Origin: Parasponia andersonii
Taxonomy: Eukaryota > Streptophyta > Magnoliopsida > Rosales > Cannabaceae
Length of the DNA stretch: 64,000 bases
Direction of reading: 5' to 3'
Assembly (NCBI GenBank): GCA_002914805.1
Contig: JXTB01000143.1
Location: 435,810-499,809, forward strand
Below are positions 1-11,819 of the stretch, in pieces (the stretch's first letter is position 1; every line of letters begins with the position of its first letter). Below the pieces are notes generated by a model. That model searched no databases. It was not told the DNA's origin and saw only the letters and a program-made list of their open reading frames with translations. The position numbers were made by a program, and so were the translations under genes.

Positions 1-454
1 TTTCAAATGCTTTTGATCAATTAAAAGCACATTTTTATAAGTTAATTCACAATGTTTGCGTATTTAGTCAAAGAAAGGATAACAATCAGTGACACGACAT
101 GACAATATGACTTGAAACCCATACAAAATTAGTAAATTTTGGTTAAGATTAAATGAGTTTAGGTTAAAATTGGGTTAAAGCTATCAACCTGTCTTTTAAA
201 TAGGTCGAGGTTGAGTTAATCCACTAACTCGAAACTAACCATAACGACCTATCTTGTCAACTAGTCTATAACCCATACAATATCTATTTTGAAACTATAA
301 TATTTTCACTATCTATGTTTAGACTTTTTTTTTGTACTTTTAAGACTTTGTTATGTATATATATTGAGATTTTATGTGGTTTTAATTTTTTTTTTGTAAA
401 TATTTGTGTTTTAAGGTCGTATAATATATAAATATAGGCATTAATCTAGCAGGA
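1..454. other. AT-rich intergenic DNA, no gene seen
   Basis: No open frame with protein-like composition. The text around 90-300 is rich in gttaa/ggttaa-type words, seen again around 720-930 and 20640-21360. Such words are typical of eroded hAT-like non-autonomous elements, but I could not delimit ends. Confidence 0.4.
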
Positions 455-690
455 ATTTTTTTTATCTATTATTTTGGCCAATTAAAATTGGTCATACACA
501 TCTTTTTATAATAAAAAGAAGAGAGAAAAAAGTATTAAATAATGAGTATTTATTTTTATTATTACTTTTTCAACTACTCAAATTATAATAGTAGTTAAAT
601 CAATGATCCAACAGATAAAAAAAAATATCTATGGATAAATTAAAAAACAATACCTAACGAATTGGCAACATATATATATATATATATTTA
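455..690 (-). mobile_element. MITE of the (TA)n-flanked family, copy E
   Basis: Read on the minus strand it opens with gttgccaattcgttaggtat, a T-run, a second T-run after 'atagatat', then 'ctgttggatcattg', matching the left end of the other family copies (16751, 37690, 51835, 55812). On the plus strand its right edge runs directly into a (TA)n tract at about 670-688, as in the other copies. No coding capacity. Boundaries are good to about 15 bp. Confidence 0.55.
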
Positions 691-1636
691 TAATAAATGT
701 GTTAAAAACTGTATGTTAGTTGATATTGATTAAAATGGTTAAAGTGTTAAGTTAACATGACCCAGATATAATACATTTAAATAAATGTATTATACAGTCG
801 TGTCAGGTCAACCATTATAGATGGTTTGAATTTAGGCTATAATTTTTAACACGATTATTAAATTAGCCGAATATACATTAATGTATGTATAGTTATACAT
901 ATACATTAATATGACACGAACACAATTATGTCCCACTGACAATTGCCACCCCCAAGTCAAAGTATATATATTTATGATAAAAATCAATACAAAATTATAT
1001 AATTGAACCTATATCTCGATGGAGTAACTAAGATTAGCTATTAATTGTCCGAGTGGCACTAAATTGCACAATTAGCGACTTGTTTAACTTTTTGGAAATC
1101 CATTCACTCACTTTGAATGGTTACTTTTCCGACGAGTATCTGAATAATCAAACTAATCTCGTCATTGCATCTAGCACATCCAAATTAGTAGGATTAGACA
1201 CCTGGTGGTCGAATTCAAACTCCGGTGCAAACCCAAGTCTCGACACGAAAAATTGAGCCACTAACAAAGGGATTCACACTTATATAAATAATTGTTACTT
1301 ATTTAGAAAGAAAACAAGATCTCATAGAATTGTCCAATGTATGGTTTATCAAGACTGGAGAAAGACAGACATACAAAAACAGGTTTTTTTTCTTAACAAA
1401 AAAAATGTGAACCTGCTAAGATTTTGACTTTTTTTTTACTATTCTAAGGTTTACGTAGAGGATGTATACAAATGAAAAATGGATGAAGCCTTGAGGTGGC
1501 ATTTTACGTACATAAAAGTGAAGGAGGTAAAATGCACTACTCATGTATTCACCTGCCTGTGGGTATTGCATTTTACCCATGCTATTTTAGGTTTGGGCTT
1601 GCCACAGGTTGAATAAATGAAGTGTTAATCTTTTTG
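691..1636. other. Intergenic DNA, no gene seen
   Basis: Contains a 67-codon open frame (1053-1256) without an ATG start or recognisable motif, which I do not call. An area around 780-930 has words such as acacgattatta and gacacgaacacaat that resemble eroded hAT-type elements. Confidence 0.4.
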
Positions 1637-1977
1637 TTACTTATAAATTAAGATGAATTTTTATGTCACTCTAAATTAAGATGATGTTTTATGCCATCTA
1701 GATGCTAAACTTGTCAAGGCCAAACTTTTTCTTAGTTTGTATTATTCTATTTTAGTTTAAGCTATCAGCTTCGCTACATATGCATCCGTGTTTCCTTCAA
1801 TTGTTAATTTATACATATAGTTTGCTTCTATTTATCTCCCGCGGGGCATACTTTTTGTTTGAATTTCTGTTCTTAATTGTTTCAGTTTGGACATGGCGAC
1901 AAAGCACATCCTAAGCTCTCTAGCGGTATCCTTTGCCGTTGCATTTGATAAGAAAATATTTGGAGTTAAGTTTTAAG
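1637..1977 (+). pseudogene. Degenerate partial copy of the 79-residue membrane protein gene at 11479
   Basis: The stretch parallels 11240-11585 base by base: the 'aagatgat..ttttatgccatc' words, 'tttaagctatcag', 'tcttaattgtttcag' with its acceptor, and the ATGGCGACAAAG start at 1893. It therefore copies the end of the 5'-leader intron plus the first coding exon, so it arose by DNA duplication, not through mRNA. Relative to the intact gene it lacks 21 bp in frame (seven codons after GCATTT), and the donor ag|gtaag is changed to ag|ttaag. The frame therefore runs into TAA after about 26 codons. No second coding exon follows. Probably non-functional. Confidence 0.75.
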
Positions 1978-4900
1978 TTTTTTTTTTAACCCTTAAATCC
2001 TCCTAGTTGTATGGTTAAGTTGTAGAAAAAGAACAACCAAGTAACAGATTATCTATCCAAAATTTTCTTTCTAATTATTGGTTTGTGAGTATTGAGTGAT
2101 CGAGTCTACAGTACACTCACAGCAGAACTTTTTGTAGACTTATTTGGGCTCCAAAACAATAGATTGGATCATAGCCATAGGAGTTTGAAAATTTTGATTG
2201 ACAAATCAGTGAACTTGTTGTTTTTCTCCATATTTGGGCAGAGAAGTACATAAATAAGAGCACCCTTTTTTTTTTTTTGGGCAATGTTAAGGTACCAAAG
2301 CTTGCAGACTTCAGTACAGGTTGGGTAAAATGATAGGTTGGACGAATATTGGGTTCAAAGTTCAAAGTTTTCAAGTATTTTTAAACTTTGAATTGTTGGA
2401 TATGGTCATATACTCGTATGGTAAAGATTCTTTCACTTAGATATTACACTACACTATCTATTTCAAAAATCAATAGAATTTAAATTCAAGGACTTATCTA
2501 TCTAACTTAATCTCATGTATTAGCAATTTGCAAAAGGGATTTGAAATTGAAAGTTTGAAAACACTCCCAAAACTAAATTTTCGTTATTTTTTAGGGGCAA
2601 AAATAAAAGATTATAAGCAAAATCTCTTTGAATTGCAAGGAGTGAGTGAGAGTCAGAGAGTGAGAGATGATCCCAAGTTTAGGTAGGGTCCAAAATATGA
2701 CGTGGCGGAAGAGAAAGAGAGAGGACAAGCATATGAAATCCACCATATACGACAAAACAGTCCTTTACTTTCTATCTAATACTGTTCATTTTAGTGTCAT
2801 GGACTTGACTTGGATTCTACTATGTCCAAAATATACCCGTCTCCATCCCACGAGCCGAGAATATTTTATGAGTATGGAATCAAAGTAAGAAGATGGTATT
2901 AAATTAACATAAAAATGAAGTACTATAGTATTGGAACTTGAGGCGGTTGCTTAATTTTGGTACTCTCTTAAATAATAATCGTAAGACTGTCACTCTACAA
3001 CGGTAAAATCATGGAACTCCGAGACTCAAATTGCCAGAACATTTATAGTTCCATGCTATAATGCATATGATTGAACGACAAGCAAGGGAAAGGAGCATTT
3101 AACTAAGGAGATTTTATGAATATCATGATTTGAAGGCCTAATATACATGTTGGATTTTTTAATTAATTTTTCTTGCTAAATATTCAAAATTTGTGAACGC
3201 TAGCTATTCCACCGATCCATTCGCAAAAATGTACCTAATTATTATTTTAAGGTATGAAGGTCTATAAATACCTCTTATAAGTTGCTACTCAGCTGCAACT
3301 TGGCATATTATAGTTCAAAATTGAATTTGCTATACCATATTGGTTGTATAACCATTAAGCAACCAAAAGGCTGGTCCCTTAGACCATAAATAACAATAAG
3401 TCATTTAGTAGACTTCAATGAATTAAGTTGAACAGCTAAGCTAGCTTTTAGTTCAAAATGTACATTTTGTAAATTAAGTTCATACTAATAATTATTGAAT
3501 TGCTCAAAAAAAAAAAAAGAAGAGATTTTATATAATGGTTTTAAATTCTGCATGGCACTATTAGAAAGTAGAGGAAAAGGTTTAGTGATGGGTTTTCCAA
3601 ATTTCTGATTAAATTTCTGTAATTGGAGTTTTTTCTGATGGATTAATTGAGAAACATTATTTCCCCTTAAAAAAAATGAGAAACATTATTATTATTATTT
3701 TGCATGAAAGTAAGCATAGTTGTTACATAAAGCATTGTTTGGTTGGTGTTTGAATTACGGACTGTATATGGAGTGAGCCAATCACTTCCAATTCAGGTAA
3801 GTGACCCCACAAAGTGTTTTGATTCAAACATGGTGCATTTCTCACTCTACTAGGCCAGTGTAGTATCCTGAATTCCCAAAAAAAGCATTAATATTTCCAA
3901 CAAAAAAGCTTATGTGGTTTCATTGAAAACGATGCCTTATTATTTATATTTATTTATTTATAAACTCATTCATAGAGTCAGAATGGCTACGTGGGAAAAC
4001 GAGAGAATCCTAGTGACTGAGAGAGAAAGAGGTGAGAAGAAGAAGAAGAAGTGATCTAAAGGAGGCAGAGGAATGAGATTGTCAGCGTAGAAAATTAAGT
4101 GTAGAAACGAAAGAAATGAGAAAAAAAAAAAAAAAAGAAGAAAAGAAAAGAATATCACGACCATATTAAATATAATAAAGACCTTCAACGGCACGGACCA
4201 CTTCATTGATTAATCATTTCATTTTAGTGTGATGTGACACCCAAAATGGACAATGACACTCCTCTCTCTTGGTTTGTGTGATTTCCTTTATACATTTTAT
4301 TCACAATTTGGTGGAAAAGAAATATTCAAAATATTGAAGAGTTATCAATATAAATCACGTTCTCCATCCAATAGTTTAATCTTATTTTGTTTAATGTAAA
4401 AAATTTGATTTCCGATAAATTAAGCACCTTTGGTTTAAGATTTGAATTTTATTTTTTAAATTTGAAACCAATTTTTATAATAGTCAATTTGGTAGAGTCG
4501 TAGATTTTAAGAAAAATATTTTTATTTATGTTAAAGGAAAAATTTACTGTAGCTTCAAGTAGCATAGTATTTAATAAATTGTAATTTTAAAATGTCGTGA
4601 CTTGAAAAAGATATATTAAACTGTTTGATAAACTGTATGACTGAATTGTTTGTGCACACATAAAATTATCAAAATAAACATCATTATATAATTATACATA
4701 TTTATAGATAGAGTTTATTAATATTTTTTTACAATTATGCATATTTGTATATACTAAAGATATTAATACTTTTTTTAAAAAAATTGCTATGAAAATAAAC
4801 TCAATTAAATTTATTTTATTTTTATCTGAATTTAAAATTTTAAAAAAGAATCAATTCAATTACTTCAAAATAATTAATATAAAAATTATGATTTAAATAT

Positions 4901-6060
4901 ATTAATATTTTTATAAAAAAAATTGATATGAAAATAAATTCAATTAAATGTGTAGCATTTTTACTTTTAAGTTAGAGTATTTTAGTTATAATAATTTATT
5001 TATTAAAAGATAGTGTAGATTTCTGTATAATCTAAAAGTCAAAACTATCTTAGACTAATTTTAGCTTTTAGTTGTAATTTTATCAAAAATTATTGAATAA
5101 TCTGATTTTCAGATTTTTACCAAATATCTTTTGACTCACATATTATTAGAAAAATATTTTTAGGCTGTTAAGAAACTAAACAAAACTAGCCCTAAATGTT
5201 TTATCACTCTAAATCCTTCTAAACCAAACGTGCAAGTAGCATATGCTTCAAGTTTTAGGTGAATCTATATTTATATCACATCAGATTGCACAAAGGTAGG
5301 TTTCTCAAATTTTGAAAATACTCGAGAGACTTTATTTTATTCCTTTTTATTCTTATATATTAATTGAAGTGTCCATTGAGACTTGTCTTTCTTTCATATA
5401 ATACCAATTAATGGACGTCTCTTTTGGTTTTTGAAATGTACTTTTTAATTACCCTAACGGGTATATTTTAATTATTTTGGTAGAATAGGTTAGGGGTTTG
5501 TTTTTGTATATACCATGTGAATAATGTAATTGTATGTGCCTATGATTCCATTTTTTAATTGTTTACTTATTAGATTGTAGAATGATTAATTTGATAGACT
5601 ATGATGGGAGTTGGATATGCTATTATACTATTCAATAGTGGCCTTATGTTTAGATTTGCTATTATGCTATTCAATAATCGCCCTATGGTTCTTTGTTTAG
5701 TTTTTTTAAAATGTAACATGATTTCCTTTAAGAAAAAACCATGATTAATTTGCATTTCTCATGTTTTCATAATGGATTAGCCTAATATTTTTATTCCCCA
5801 ATGGGGAAAAAAAAATAAAAAACTGTAATATTTATTGCTATTGTCGTTTTTGGTCCCAACTGGCATTTGGTAGTGACTAACTCCATAAATACACACAAGG
5901 ATAAAGCGGTCATAAGACAAAGAACAAACATTAATTAATGCAATATCCTCTTTTCAAATTCCTATGCAATGTTAAACAAATAAAAACAAGTCCAAGGAAA
6001 TGAATATAAATATTAACTAAAACTCTTACTCTGACTCCCTTAATTTTTTTATTTTTTATT
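1978..6060. other. Long AT-rich intergenic region, no gene seen
   Basis: No convincing coding region on either strand; the short open frames lack ATG-anchored, protein-like composition. It holds poly-A/T runs (for example 2267-2279, 3507-3519, 4119-4134), a possible transposon remnant at 4426-5232 and a short imperfect direct repeat near 5615-5690 ('gctattat.ctattcaata'). The last 250 bp before 6340 are probably the promoter and leader of the coiled-coil gene. Confidence 0.5.
4426..5232. repeat. Possible non-autonomous DNA transposon remnant with short inverted ends
   Basis: The left end 'caCCTTTGGTTTAAGA' and the reverse complement of the right end 'CACGTTTGGTTTAGA' match over about 15 bp. 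Inside is an imperfect direct repeat of roughly 95 bp (about 4754-4850 and 4895-4990, shared core gaaaataaa.tcaattaaat). No clear target duplication was found, so this is tentative. Confidence 0.3.
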
Positions 6061-6174
6061 TTTAAAAAGAGCACTAACACAACACAAACCCAGCCAGCTT
6101 TCATTTGAAATCCCTGTTCTTCTTGCTCTTAACGAGGTTGCACGCTCTCTCTTTCTCCAGTCTCACTGTCTCTG

Positions 6175-6200
6175 ACTCTCTCTCTCTCTCTCTCTCTCTA
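6175..6200. repeat. (CT)n microsatellite in the leader of the coiled-coil gene
   Basis: About 12 CT units lie in a pyrimidine-rich stretch 140 bp before the ATG at 6340. Such Y-patches are common near plant transcription start sites and 5' leaders. Confidence 0.8.
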
Positions 6201-6339
6201 CTCAGTTGTTTGTTTTGTTATCAAAACCCAAAACAGAGAGAGCTAGCTTTGTTTTCTTTGCCTCAATGGAACAAAACCTCTAATAGTTTCAATTTTCAAA
6301 ACCCCAACAAAACCAATTCAAAAGACAAGGAGTTTTGAT

Positions 6340-8745
6340 ATGTCAATAACTATAGGAGCCATAGCAGCTTCGAGGAGGCCAAAATGGCAGTACCCACCAC
6401 CGCCACCGACCCCGAGAATCCTCCACCTGCCTCGGAGGCCTCGCCGGAGAACTCCCAAGACCGTTGCCGGAAAACCCAGTTCGTCGGAGGCTCGAAAGGA
6501 CCAGAGGGGCAAGCTGGAGAGTTTGTTTGATCAAGAACGAGCTTTTACAAAAGCAAGTGTTCCGATTGTGTTGTTGGGTCATGCAGGGGAAGAAGGTGAG
6601 AGGAGGAGAGAGAGAGTTGAGGAGAGAGAGGTTAATGGTGGTGGTGGTGGGATGGAGTTGGAGGAGGAAAAGTGGAGGTTTCAGGCGGAGATGTTGAGGG
6701 CAGAGTGTAATTTGTTGAGGATGGAGAAGGAGATAGCCGTTAAGAAGCTGGAGAGGACAAGGGTGAAGATGGAGAGGACTCTGAGATCGGCTATTCACGC
6801 TCTTGTCTCTGTTAGTTTCTTGTCTTTCTCTCAGTTAATTCAATCTCTTTCTTGTTTGTTTCCTGGGAAAGTTGAATGGAGTTTTGAACTATGGTACAAT
6901 ATATTGGCTATGTATCTGGCTGGTTGCCAAGAAAATGTAAGGAAAGGAAGGAGTTTTGTAGCATTTTGGGACCTTGAAATAACTCGTCTGATGGTTGAGA
7001 AAATGTCTGAGTGAAGAGTGCAAAGTGTTTCAAGTTTATTTGAGGCATACAAGTATTTGAATTCGGAAAAGATTTTGAAACTTTGATAATTTCAATAAAT
7101 ATTTTAGTAGTTTCTCAACGTTCGACAGAACAGTTCTGTTGAAATATTGTCCTATATCAGTTTCTTTACTTGGTCGTTTTCTCTCAATAATGTATTGGAA
7201 TTTTTGTTGTGATTATCCAATTATGTTTTTGAATTTCAGGAGAGAAAGAAGATGTGTGAAGGTAACTGTGCTAAGGTGAAACTGGAAGAAGAGATTCAAC
7301 AATTGGCTGAGAAACTAGAAAAGTTCCTAAGGAACTTAGAAGTCAAGAATTTCAAAACTCGAAAATACCACAATTTCGATAAACAAGCGGCTCTTCTTCA
7401 GAGGCAGCTAAAGATGTTTAGAGGAACATCAGATGAGCTTTGTGTGAAGAAGATCCAAGAGATGGCAGAAGTGAGCTTGTCCATACAATCAAAATCTAGA
7501 GTCAGTGAGAGCTTAGTTTCAAGTGACAACTCCAATGTAAGTTCTAATTAGTATAATCTGAGTCTTTATTACTATTCTTTTAAATCTTATTATATAATAT
7601 GATCTAATTTCTTAAATGGGCAATTTTAATACTTGAAGGTGGAGATTCTGAGGAAAAAAATGGAGGGATTGTCAAATGGGACCCTATTAGAGAGGATGAA
7701 GGAAGAGTGTGGGTCCATGCTATCCACAGCCAATAGTTCAGTTGCCAGTTCAGCATCCACTTCTCAGAGAATTGAATTCACAGATTCATTCTTTTCCTTA
7801 GTACATCAATCACGCAAGGCAAGACCAATAACTCTAACCTCTTTTAAATATCTAATCTTCATGTACTATTTTGTTTGATTAGTTGTTTCGAAATGAATAT
7901 TTTGTTTAAAAGTGACAAATTCTTCTGCAGGAAACAGTGTCTTATGAAGAGAATAACGTGTGTTCTGGACGTTGCAAAACTATAGTAAGAAGAATTATGG
8001 AGCAAGTTCGAGCTGAGACAGAGCAGTGGTCTCAGATGCAGGAGATGTTGGGGCAGGTAAGGGAAGAAATGGAAGAGTTGCAGGCGTCTCGTGACTTCTG
8101 GGAAGATCGAGCCCTTGATTATGATTACCAAATGCAGTCACTAAACTCATCTGTAAGTTTTCACATCCTATATTACTAAAATATTGTGTTATGCTCTGGA
8201 TTACTTTCTGGACATAGTTAAGCTACATTGGTATAATAAGAAGCCATTGTCTTGTTGATTTTGTTATTTTTTCGAATATGCTCAACTATGTTTGGTTATG
8301 AAGTTGTTTTTCTTTTGTCTTTAAGGTTCAAGAATGGAGGCAGAAGGCTATCTCATCGGAAAGCAAAGCAAATCAGCTAGAAGCACATATGTATTTCCTC
8401 CGAAAGGAGCTTGAGAGGTCGAGGAAGGAGGAGGATAAAACAGAGGAAGCGAGAGCCAAAGGCTCACCACTGACCGCCATGGATGGACAACATGAAATGG
8501 AGAAGAGGGTGTTGATTTGTCGATTGAAGGAGAACCACCAGGTTCGTCATGCCAATGAAAGTTGCACCAAGCAAAAGGAGGCTTCAAGTGATGGGAGAAG
8601 AAGAAAATCACAGAGGTGGAACAATAATGGACTTGTTGCTTTAGAGAGGTCTCCTTTGCGGGATATTGGCAATTCATGTGTCTCATTCAAGCAGCATAGC
8701 AAAGCAGTCTTCCCTTTGGTTCCACCCATGACAAGCAAAAACTAA
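6340..8745 (+). CDS. Plant coiled-coil protein, 529 residues, five exons
   Basis: Exons 6340-6810, 7240-7536, 7639-7818, 7931-8152 and 8326-8745; each is a multiple of three and all introns are phase 0. The third intron has a GC donor (aag|gcaaga) with a normal cag acceptor. Seen: a basic Pro/Arg-rich N-terminus with a GKLESLFDQER segment (about residues 58-68), then long Glu/Lys/Arg/Leu heptad-like helices (about 105-235 and 335-430). The segment EQVRAETEQWSQMQEMLGQV near 342 is highly characteristic of a plant-only family annotated as golgin-, USO1- or CAP-Gly-linker-like coiled-coil proteins (from memory, relatives of Arabidopsis At3g55060 and At2g39300). There is no membrane segment. The molecular role is unknown; a scaffold or cytoskeleton-associated role is inference. 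The ATG at 6340 was chosen because the ATG at 6383 opens a frame that stops at once. Confidence 0.85.
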
Positions 8746-9641
8746 TTTTGGACAGCTTTAGACTTCAGCTTTGGGGCTCTTGTTTCTTTAGTTATATTTG
8801 TTTCCTGAATTAGTAGATTATCCGAGTATATCTGAGTTCTAGTCTCGAGAGCGAAAGAAACATGGGGAAAAAAAAAAAAAAAAAGCATGGTGAATTGCAA
8901 TAGAGATTTTGGAGTTAGTAGCTGTTGATTTTGCTTAATTGTTGGCTTTAACCTGAATATGCAGAGCTAGCTAGGCAAACCGGCTTTTGCTAATTTACTG
9001 TAATAAAATCCTGCTCCACTTCTATTTCTTTTGTAGTTCGTTTTAACTAAGCTAAAACTTTCGAGCTAGTAATAGTATTGAGTTATTTATTTTAACTAAG
9101 CTAAAGAAAGATTATTTAATAATTTATAGAGAAATTTTGGTAGAAATTTTAGGAAATATTCATTTTTCTCTTTTTATAACTAAATGATTAGATTCATATA
9201 TTTTTACAATTTGGTAATATACTTATATACCAGTTTTAGTTTATGTATTGGTACATAACATTTACACATGATAATATATGATGAATTATTTTACTATAAC
9301 ATTTGAAGAATGAACATTTACTTAAAATAGACATAAAATTTGGTTATTTTTCTATAAGATTATTTTATTTATAAACCGTTTAAGAATATAAGTAGGATTA
9401 ATTTGGGCTAAAATAATTTTTTTGTGTGTTTTTTTAAAAATAATATTTTTAGGAGTGTTAAAAACGTCTTGACATACAATCAAAAACTTCGAAAGTTCTA
9501 AATGTATGCTTTGTCAACCTGAATAACTGACTTATTCGGACTCTAAACGGGGATGAATTGGACATTATTTGTAAAGAATGATCTTCTCCAAACAAAACGA
9601 AATGACGCCATTTGCACAAACAGCAGTTTAAAATAAATAAC
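8746..9641. other. 3' flank of the coiled-coil gene and intergenic DNA
   Basis: The 3' UTR probably ends near the 'aataaaatcc' at about 9001. Beyond it is AT-rich DNA with no coding signal. Confidence 0.4.
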
Positions 9642-9977
9642 ACGACAAGTCGTTAGTCAATATGAACTCGAATGTCGAAGAAAAACAAAACAGAAAAACA
9701 GCGTCCGCTTATAATGTACAAGACTGAAGTTCACAGAACAAGGTTCATCCCCAACAGATGAAAACGACACCTTGTACTTTAGTGACGTTTAATAGTAGAA
9801 TTTATATTGAAACGACATGTCGTATATACAGAACGACACATATTGGACAACGACAATTAACATCATGTACTCTCGCTTTTCTATTTAAACGACAATAAAT
9901 TACTCACGAATACAACAGACATGTCGTTTAAAGTGGAAAAAAAGCTTGCTACATAAATAGCCCTTCTCATAACGACA
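9642..9977. promoter_or_regulatory. Promoter of the 79-residue protein gene, with clustered ACGACA/TGTCGT motifs
   Basis: Within 336 bp the word AACGACA or its complement occurs at about 9763, 9832, 9849, 9888, 9922 (reverse) and 9971. There are also a perfect palindrome ACGACATGTCGT at 9812-9823 and a near-perfect one, ACGACAAGTCGT, at 9642-9653. A TATA-like 'cataaata' lies at about 9952. The cluster lies directly ahead of the likely first (non-coding) exon. The binding factor is unknown to me; TGTCGT is close to, but not identical with, auxin-response-element cores. Confidence 0.5.
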
Positions 9978-11478
9978 AATCGTATCCAGAAGGTTCAGGC
10001 CTATTTGCGATTCCACTCACTGTAAGTTCCCAAATTCAATATTTAGGGTTTTGATTGATTAATTGATTTTTCTGTCTATGAATCTTTGATTAACCCTTTC
10101 CTTAGATTCATTAATTATCATGCTTATACTAATGAGTGTATTCGTTTTGTATGATTTTAAATGGGTTCGCCTGGTTTTAGTGTATCATGTTTGGTTTAGA
10201 TTCATACCATTTGGGGGCTTTTCTCTCTCTCTGTCTTCTTTTCTGTTCTTGTTGTTGTGTTTTTTTTTTAAAAAAAAAATTATACGCATAATTTAATGGT
10301 ATGTGGTACAATTTCGTAGCGAATAGAGAACGATGCAATTTTCAGGAATTTAGGGCTCAATCTTTATATATTTGGGGAGCTAGATAGATGTACATGGGAT
10401 TTGAATGCTTTGGAGAGAGTGTTAGAATTACGAAGTGAGAACTGGGGATGGTTCTGGCTCTGTGGACGTGGTTCTTACCAGGGATAAGGCTTTAAAATTG
10501 GCAAGAAAAACAAACTAAAAATATGACTGTTTCGTCTGATTGAATCCTCAGTTGTTGTAGATTACGTAGTTGGAGGAGTGTGTGAAAGATTGCGAGGAAA
10601 ATTAAAGGGAAACCCTTGAGGGCATGTTTACAATTTCGTAACAAAAAGAATTGTAAAGAGAGGATTTGAAGATGAATTAGAGGTAATAAAAAATTCGGCT
10701 TTTCCAATTCATCAAAATGTGTGTTCTAAATGTGTAAATAAGCACATGAATAGATGGGAAAATGAAACACTTTACTTATTGTACGACGTTAAAAGGATTA
10801 GTAAACATGTCCTAGAGTCTATGACGGATGAATTACTACTTTTTTGTTAAAGAGTATATGCCGATTGAGAGATATAGTGTTTCCTATAGAATCTAGAGTG
10901 TTACCTAGCATTTAAGCATGTTACTTACATGTTATGCGTTGTTGGAAGCTGGGAATGATTTTCATTAAGCTTCTGTTAAGCCTTACTGGAATGTCTCTTC
11001 TCCTGTTGTTACTTTTACGGCTGTAATGGATGCTTCAAGTACATGGAAGAATTTTAGTAAATAAACACTTAAATTTGTACCCAGATGTAAGACTCATGCC
11101 CATCTAAATATGACATAGGATCTGTTAACATACAAACATGATGTTTGATTGATTGTGTGATGGATTAGTGAAGTGCATTTGCGCAGCTTCTGAGACTACC
11201 TGCCACCTCCATCCCTCTTTTTGTCAAGCTTTTTGTTCCTTACGAACTAAGATGATCTTTTATACCATTGTAAATTCAGATGATATTTTATGCCATCAAG
11301 ATTTTTAACGTGTCCCCCCATAAACAGTTGTTAAAATCGGTCATTTTTCTTATTTTGCAGTTATTCTAGTTTTAGCTTAAGCTATCAGTTGAAATATGCA
11401 TCCATGTTTTCTTCAATCGTTTTGTAGTGAGGCATACCTTGTGTTTCATTTTCTTGTCTTAATTGTTTCAGTTGAGAC

Positions 11479-11819
11479 ATGGCGACAAAGTGCATCTTAG
11501 TATCTCTAGCGGCATCCTTTGCTGTTGCATTTGTGTGTGATCATGTGATCTCTGATAAGAAAATATTTAGAGGTAAGTTTTAACTTCAAATGATAAAACC
11601 CTTTCTGTACAAAAGCCGATTACCATGTCCAGACTCTCGCAGTTTAATGACATATTATTTGTTTGACAATTAGGTACCACACCTCATACTGTTTCCAACG
11701 AGGATTGGTGGGAAGAAACTGACAAGAAATTTCAGGCTTGGCCTCGAACAGCAGGGCCGCCTGTTGTGATGAATCCTATCAGTCGTCAGAATTTCATTGT
11801 CAAGTCTCATTCTGAGTAA
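11479..11819 (+). CDS. Small conserved plant membrane protein, 79 residues, two coding exons
   Basis: Coding exons 11479-11572 and 11674-11819 (phase 1 junction, ag|gtaagt ... ttag|gt). A non-coding first exon probably ends at 10021 (act|gtaagt), giving a leader intron of about 1.45 kb that closes at 11470 (gtttcag). Seen: a short N-terminal hydrophobic helix (residues about 5-20), then a hydrophilic tail with an EDWWEETDKKFQAWPRTAGP block and PVVMNPISRQNF near residues 61-72. The tail looks strongly conserved-type, and I believe the family is present across land plants. My best but weak guess is an accessory subunit of a mitochondrial inner-membrane complex (the Arabidopsis proteins labelled ESSS/complex I-like). 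It lacks the GxxxG pattern of ATP synthase subunit e. A broken copy lies at 1637-1977. Confidence 0.75.

Noticed and set aside
2667..2888. 73-codon frame as a small gene
   Set aside because: No family signature, AT-rich context, no splice partners. The nearby gacgtgg word alone is not evidence of a promoter.
6105..6338. 77-codon frame ending just before the coiled-coil ATG, possible uORF
   Set aside because: It starts with TTG, not ATG, and spans the CT microsatellite; probably just leader sequence.
6343..6798. 151-codon minus-strand frame opposite exon 1 of the coiled-coil gene
   Set aside because: Shadow of the sense exon, with low-complexity Leu/Pro/His composition.
11479..11819. ATP synthase subunit e as identity of the 79-residue protein
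   Set aside because: It lacks the GxxxG membrane motif and the short basic tail expected for subunit e.
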